Source: Carboxydothermus pertinax (GTDB lineage Bacteria > Bacillota > Z-2901 > Carboxydothermales > Carboxydothermaceae). From it: a stretch of 64,000 nt of DNA. The DNA lies in NCBI RefSeq assembly GCF_001950255.1, contig NZ_BDJK01000003.1, forward strand, positions 1-64,000, read 5' to 3'. Below the pieces are notes generated by a model that was not told the origin of the DNA, searched no databases, and saw only the letters and a program-made list of their open reading frames with translations. This document shows positions 62,522 through 64,000 of the stretch, in pieces. Within the stretch, counting starts at the first letter, position 1, and each line of letters starts with the position of its first letter. The position numbers and the translations under genes are program-made.

Positions 62522-63281
62522 AGGAATGCTGGCTAAAAAAGCTGATGAAGAATGCCCAAAGTGTGCTGGCCTTGAATATTGCAAAATGCCGCAGAAAGGC
62601 TGGCGACCGGTACTGCATGAAGAAGCGACGAAGCTATATAAAATACCTACCTTTGCCTGGGCTTCGTGTAGATATTTTGCCCGGCAAGTAGCAGAAGAGC
62701 AAAAACGGGAATACATAAACGAACGTTTCGAAGGTAAAACTTTTGAAACTTACAGCGTTAATTTTCAGAATAAGCAAGCATTTGATAAATGTTTTGAATA
62801 TGCCCAAAACTTTAGTTGGCATACGACAGAAGGATTACTTCTTTCCGGGCCAGTTGGTACCGGGAAAACTCACCTGGCAGCGGCAATTCTAAAAGTTGTG
62901 CTTGAGCGGGGAATACCGGGAGCGATGATACTGGTGCCGAAGTTGCTGGACGAAATCCGTTTGGCTTACCACGATGAGACAGCGGACCGGAAACTTGCAG
63001 AAAAAGTCGCTAATAAACGCTTTCTGGTATTAGACGATATTGGAGCAGAACGAACTACCGATTGGGTGCAGGAAGAGCTTTTCAAGCTTATAAACACCAG
63101 GTACGAAAAAAAATTACCTACGGTGCTGACTACAAATTGCACAATAGAAGAATTAATTGAAAAACTCGGGGAGCGGATAGTTGATAGATTAGTTGAAATG
63201 TGCGAACCGGTGAAGATTGAGGGGAAATCATACCGGTTGCAGATAAGGAAAGACAAGAAGGATAAAAACAGGAGGAAATAA
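62466..63281 (+). CDS. DnaC-like helicase loader ATPase
   Basis: About 271 aa, DnaC/IstB-type AAA+ ATPase that loads replicative helicase. Walker A GPVGTGKTHLA near residue 128, Walker B FLVLDDIGAERTTDW near 186, arginine finger region RIVDRLVEMCEP near 240. An N-terminal Cys cluster CPKCAGLEYC (near 30) may bind zinc. GTG 62466 is 9 nt from AAAGGAG; ATG 62457 sits on it. The beginning overlaps the initiator gene by 56 bp, showing coupling. Confidence 0.85.
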   Translation: MAAEVKSLPQTTTHGISIEGMLAKKADEECPKCAGLEYCKMPQKGWRPVLHEEATKLYKIPTFAWASCRYFARQVAEEQKREYINERFEGKTFETYSVNFQNKQAFDKCFEYAQNFSWHTTEGLLLSGPVGTGKTHLAAAILKVVLERGIPGAMILVPKLLDEIRLAYHDETADRKLAEKVANKRFLVLDDIGAERTTDWVQEELFKLINTRYEKKLPTVLTTNCTIEELIEKLGERIVDRLVEMCEPVKIEGKSYRLQIRKDKKDKNRRK

Positions 63282-63282
63282 A

Positions 63283-63681
63283 ATGTTCAACAAAATCATC
63301 TTAGTTGGCCGTCTCACCCGGGACCCGGAGCTTTGGCATACACCCCAGGGAACGCCGGTAGCAACTATAACCATAGCGACGGACAGGCCCTACACGTCCA
63401 AAGAAGGCGAACGGGAAGCGGATTTCGTGGACGTTGTAGTGTGGAACAAACTGGCGGAAATAGTGAATGAGTTTGGGCAAAAGGGGCGGTTAGTCCTGAT
63501 TGAAGGCAGGCTGCAAATACGGAGCTACGAAAAAGAGGGCCAAAAGCGACGGGTTTATGAAGTTGTGGCGAGTAATGTGAAATTCCTTGACAAACCGAAG
63601 AGAAAGGAAGAATTGGCTGTGGAAGATATGTTAGACGGAGCGGTGGAGATTGAGATTAGCGATGAGGACTTACCGTTTTAG
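63283..63681 (+). CDS. ssb: Phage single-stranded DNA-binding protein
   Basis: 132 aa. The OB fold is recognised from the start (FNKIILVGRLTRDPELWHTP), the core FVDVVVWNKLAEIVNEF and VLIEGRLQIRSYEKEGQKRR, and the acidic C-terminal tip ISDEDLPF, the partner-binding tail. The short linker compared with chromosomal SSB suggests a phage-type version. It follows dnaC with one base in between and AGGAGG upstream. Confidence 0.93.
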   Translation: MFNKIILVGRLTRDPELWHTPQGTPVATITIATDRPYTSKEGEREADFVDVVVWNKLAEIVNEFGQKGRLVLIEGRLQIRSYEKEGQKRRVYEVVASNVKFLDKPKRKEELAVEDMLDGAVEIEISDEDLPF

Positions 63682-63692
63682 GGGGTGAGAAG

Positions 63693-63941
63693 ATGGACTG
63701 GGAATACCACGGCGACTTTCGCTATCATATCAGCTCTACAGGCGACAGTAGCGTAAGACACGGGCCGTGCGAAATATGCGGAAAGCATGCGGCGGAAGTA
63801 TACTTTCAGGTAGAAGAGATGCACTACCGGATAACCCTTGCAAGCGGGAAAATAAGGGAAGGTTACACGAGGTACGGATGCAAGAGCTACTTTGGGCATT
63901 ATGATTGCTTGGTGAAGGCGAGAAGAGAAAAGGCGGTGTGA
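63693..63941 (+). CDS. 82-aa phage protein with Cys/His motif
   Basis: Not recognised. CEICGKHAAEVYF near residues 27-39 and later CKSYFGHYDC near 64-73 supply a CxxC plus C/H set that could bind a metal. GGGGTGAGAAG lies before the ATG. It belongs to the early operon. Confidence 0.55.
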   Translation: MDWEYHGDFRYHISSTGDSSVRHGPCEICGKHAAEVYFQVEEMHYRITLASGKIREGYTRYGCKSYFGHYDCLVKARREKAV

Positions 63942-63961
63942 GTAAGTGGGGAGGGTGAAAA

Positions 63962-64000
63962 ATGAATACAGTTAGCCCGGATAAGCTTTTAGATGCGATT
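63962..64000 (+). CDS. Partial CDS cut by the window end
   Basis: After GGGAGGGTGAAAA an ATG opens a frame (MNTVSPDKLLDAI) that runs out of the window after 13 codons. It continues the early phage operon; nothing can be said about function. Confidence 0.5.
   Translation, partial: MNTVSPDKLLDAI

Larger units (their letters stand above)
49388..64000. mobile_element. Prophage, left part (integrase, accessory block, lysogeny switch, early genes)
   Basis: From the ssrA 3' end to the window edge the gene order is integrase, accessory genes, LexA-like repressor, Cro-like protein, small early proteins, Sak4-like ATPase, replication initiator, DnaC-like loader, SSB: the left and early half of a temperate siphophage-like genome. 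The A+T-rich block 51-56 kb differs in base composition from the host genes. Structural, packaging and lysis genes are expected to the right of 64000. An integrated plasmid-like element cannot be fully excluded until late genes are seen. Confidence 0.88.

Overview
The window looks like chromosome of a thermophilic anaerobic Firmicute, most probably Carboxydothermus hydrogenoformans or a close relative. The clues are the Firmicute gene sets (murT-gatD, rapZ-glmR-whiA, gap-pgk-tpi-gpmI-eno-secG), a CO/acetate-type anaerobe flavour (ferredoxin, acetyl-CoA synthetase, a multihaem c-type cytochrome with an S-layer-like region), strong GGAGG ribosome binding sites with frequent GTG/TTG starts, and a membrane pyrophosphatase carrying Ala at exactly residue 460 in a GNTTAA motif, the residue studied from memory in the C. 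hydrogenoformans enzyme. The species name is inference; no database was searched.

Layout, 1-23 kb: a ferredoxin gene next to a long palindrome; a tiny gene with its own promoter, operator-like hairpin and two stacked terminators; the cell-wall amidation pair murT-gatD; a KimA-like permease convergent with gatD; acetyl-CoA synthetase; small housekeeping and unknown genes (xpt, RidA-like, GNAT, sirtuin); uvrB-uvrA; an 11-haem surface cytochrome on the minus strand; then a hydantoinase/oxoprolinase-like gene, a histone-deacetylase-fold gene and a broken CoA-binding gene.

23-49 kb: an AbrB/Fic-like two-gene module feeds into uvrC, followed by a long plus-strand run (HAD phosphatase, FMN oxidoreductase, ROK kinase, PHP phosphoesterase, rapZ, glmR, polysaccharide deacetylase, whiA, MBL hydrolase, hexapeptide acyltransferase, DUF1405 membrane protein), rpoN, the lower-glycolysis operon, secG, hppA, a thioesterase, an HD protein, rnr, smpB and the tmRNA gene ssrA. 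rnr, smpB and ssrA together form the ribosome-rescue/RNA-decay neighbourhood.

49.4-64 kb: the left part of a prophage inserted at the 3' end of ssrA. A large serine recombinase reads toward ssrA and its last codons lie inside the tmRNA gene. Next comes a minus-strand, A+T-rich accessory block (coiled-coil membrane protein with a partner of unknown function, tiny membrane protein, secreted protein, HExxH ImmA-like protein, coiled-coil protein, NYN-domain protein, stand-alone HSDR_N-type nuclease-like protein). A LexA-like repressor and a Cro-like protein diverge across an operator region with TTGC-N5-GCAA sites. The rightward early operon carries small regulators, a Sak4-like ATPase, a DUF5131 (Gp37/Gp68) protein, a LysM membrane protein, a replication initiator with internal 12-bp iterons that probably are the phage origin, a DnaC-like loader and an SSB. 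The right end of the prophage lies beyond the window.

The strongest second-look items are the serine recombinase/ssrA overlap, the candidate origin inside the initiator gene, the accessory block between integrase and repressor (a possible defence cargo), the AbrB/degenerate-Fic pair, and the 11-haem cytochrome.
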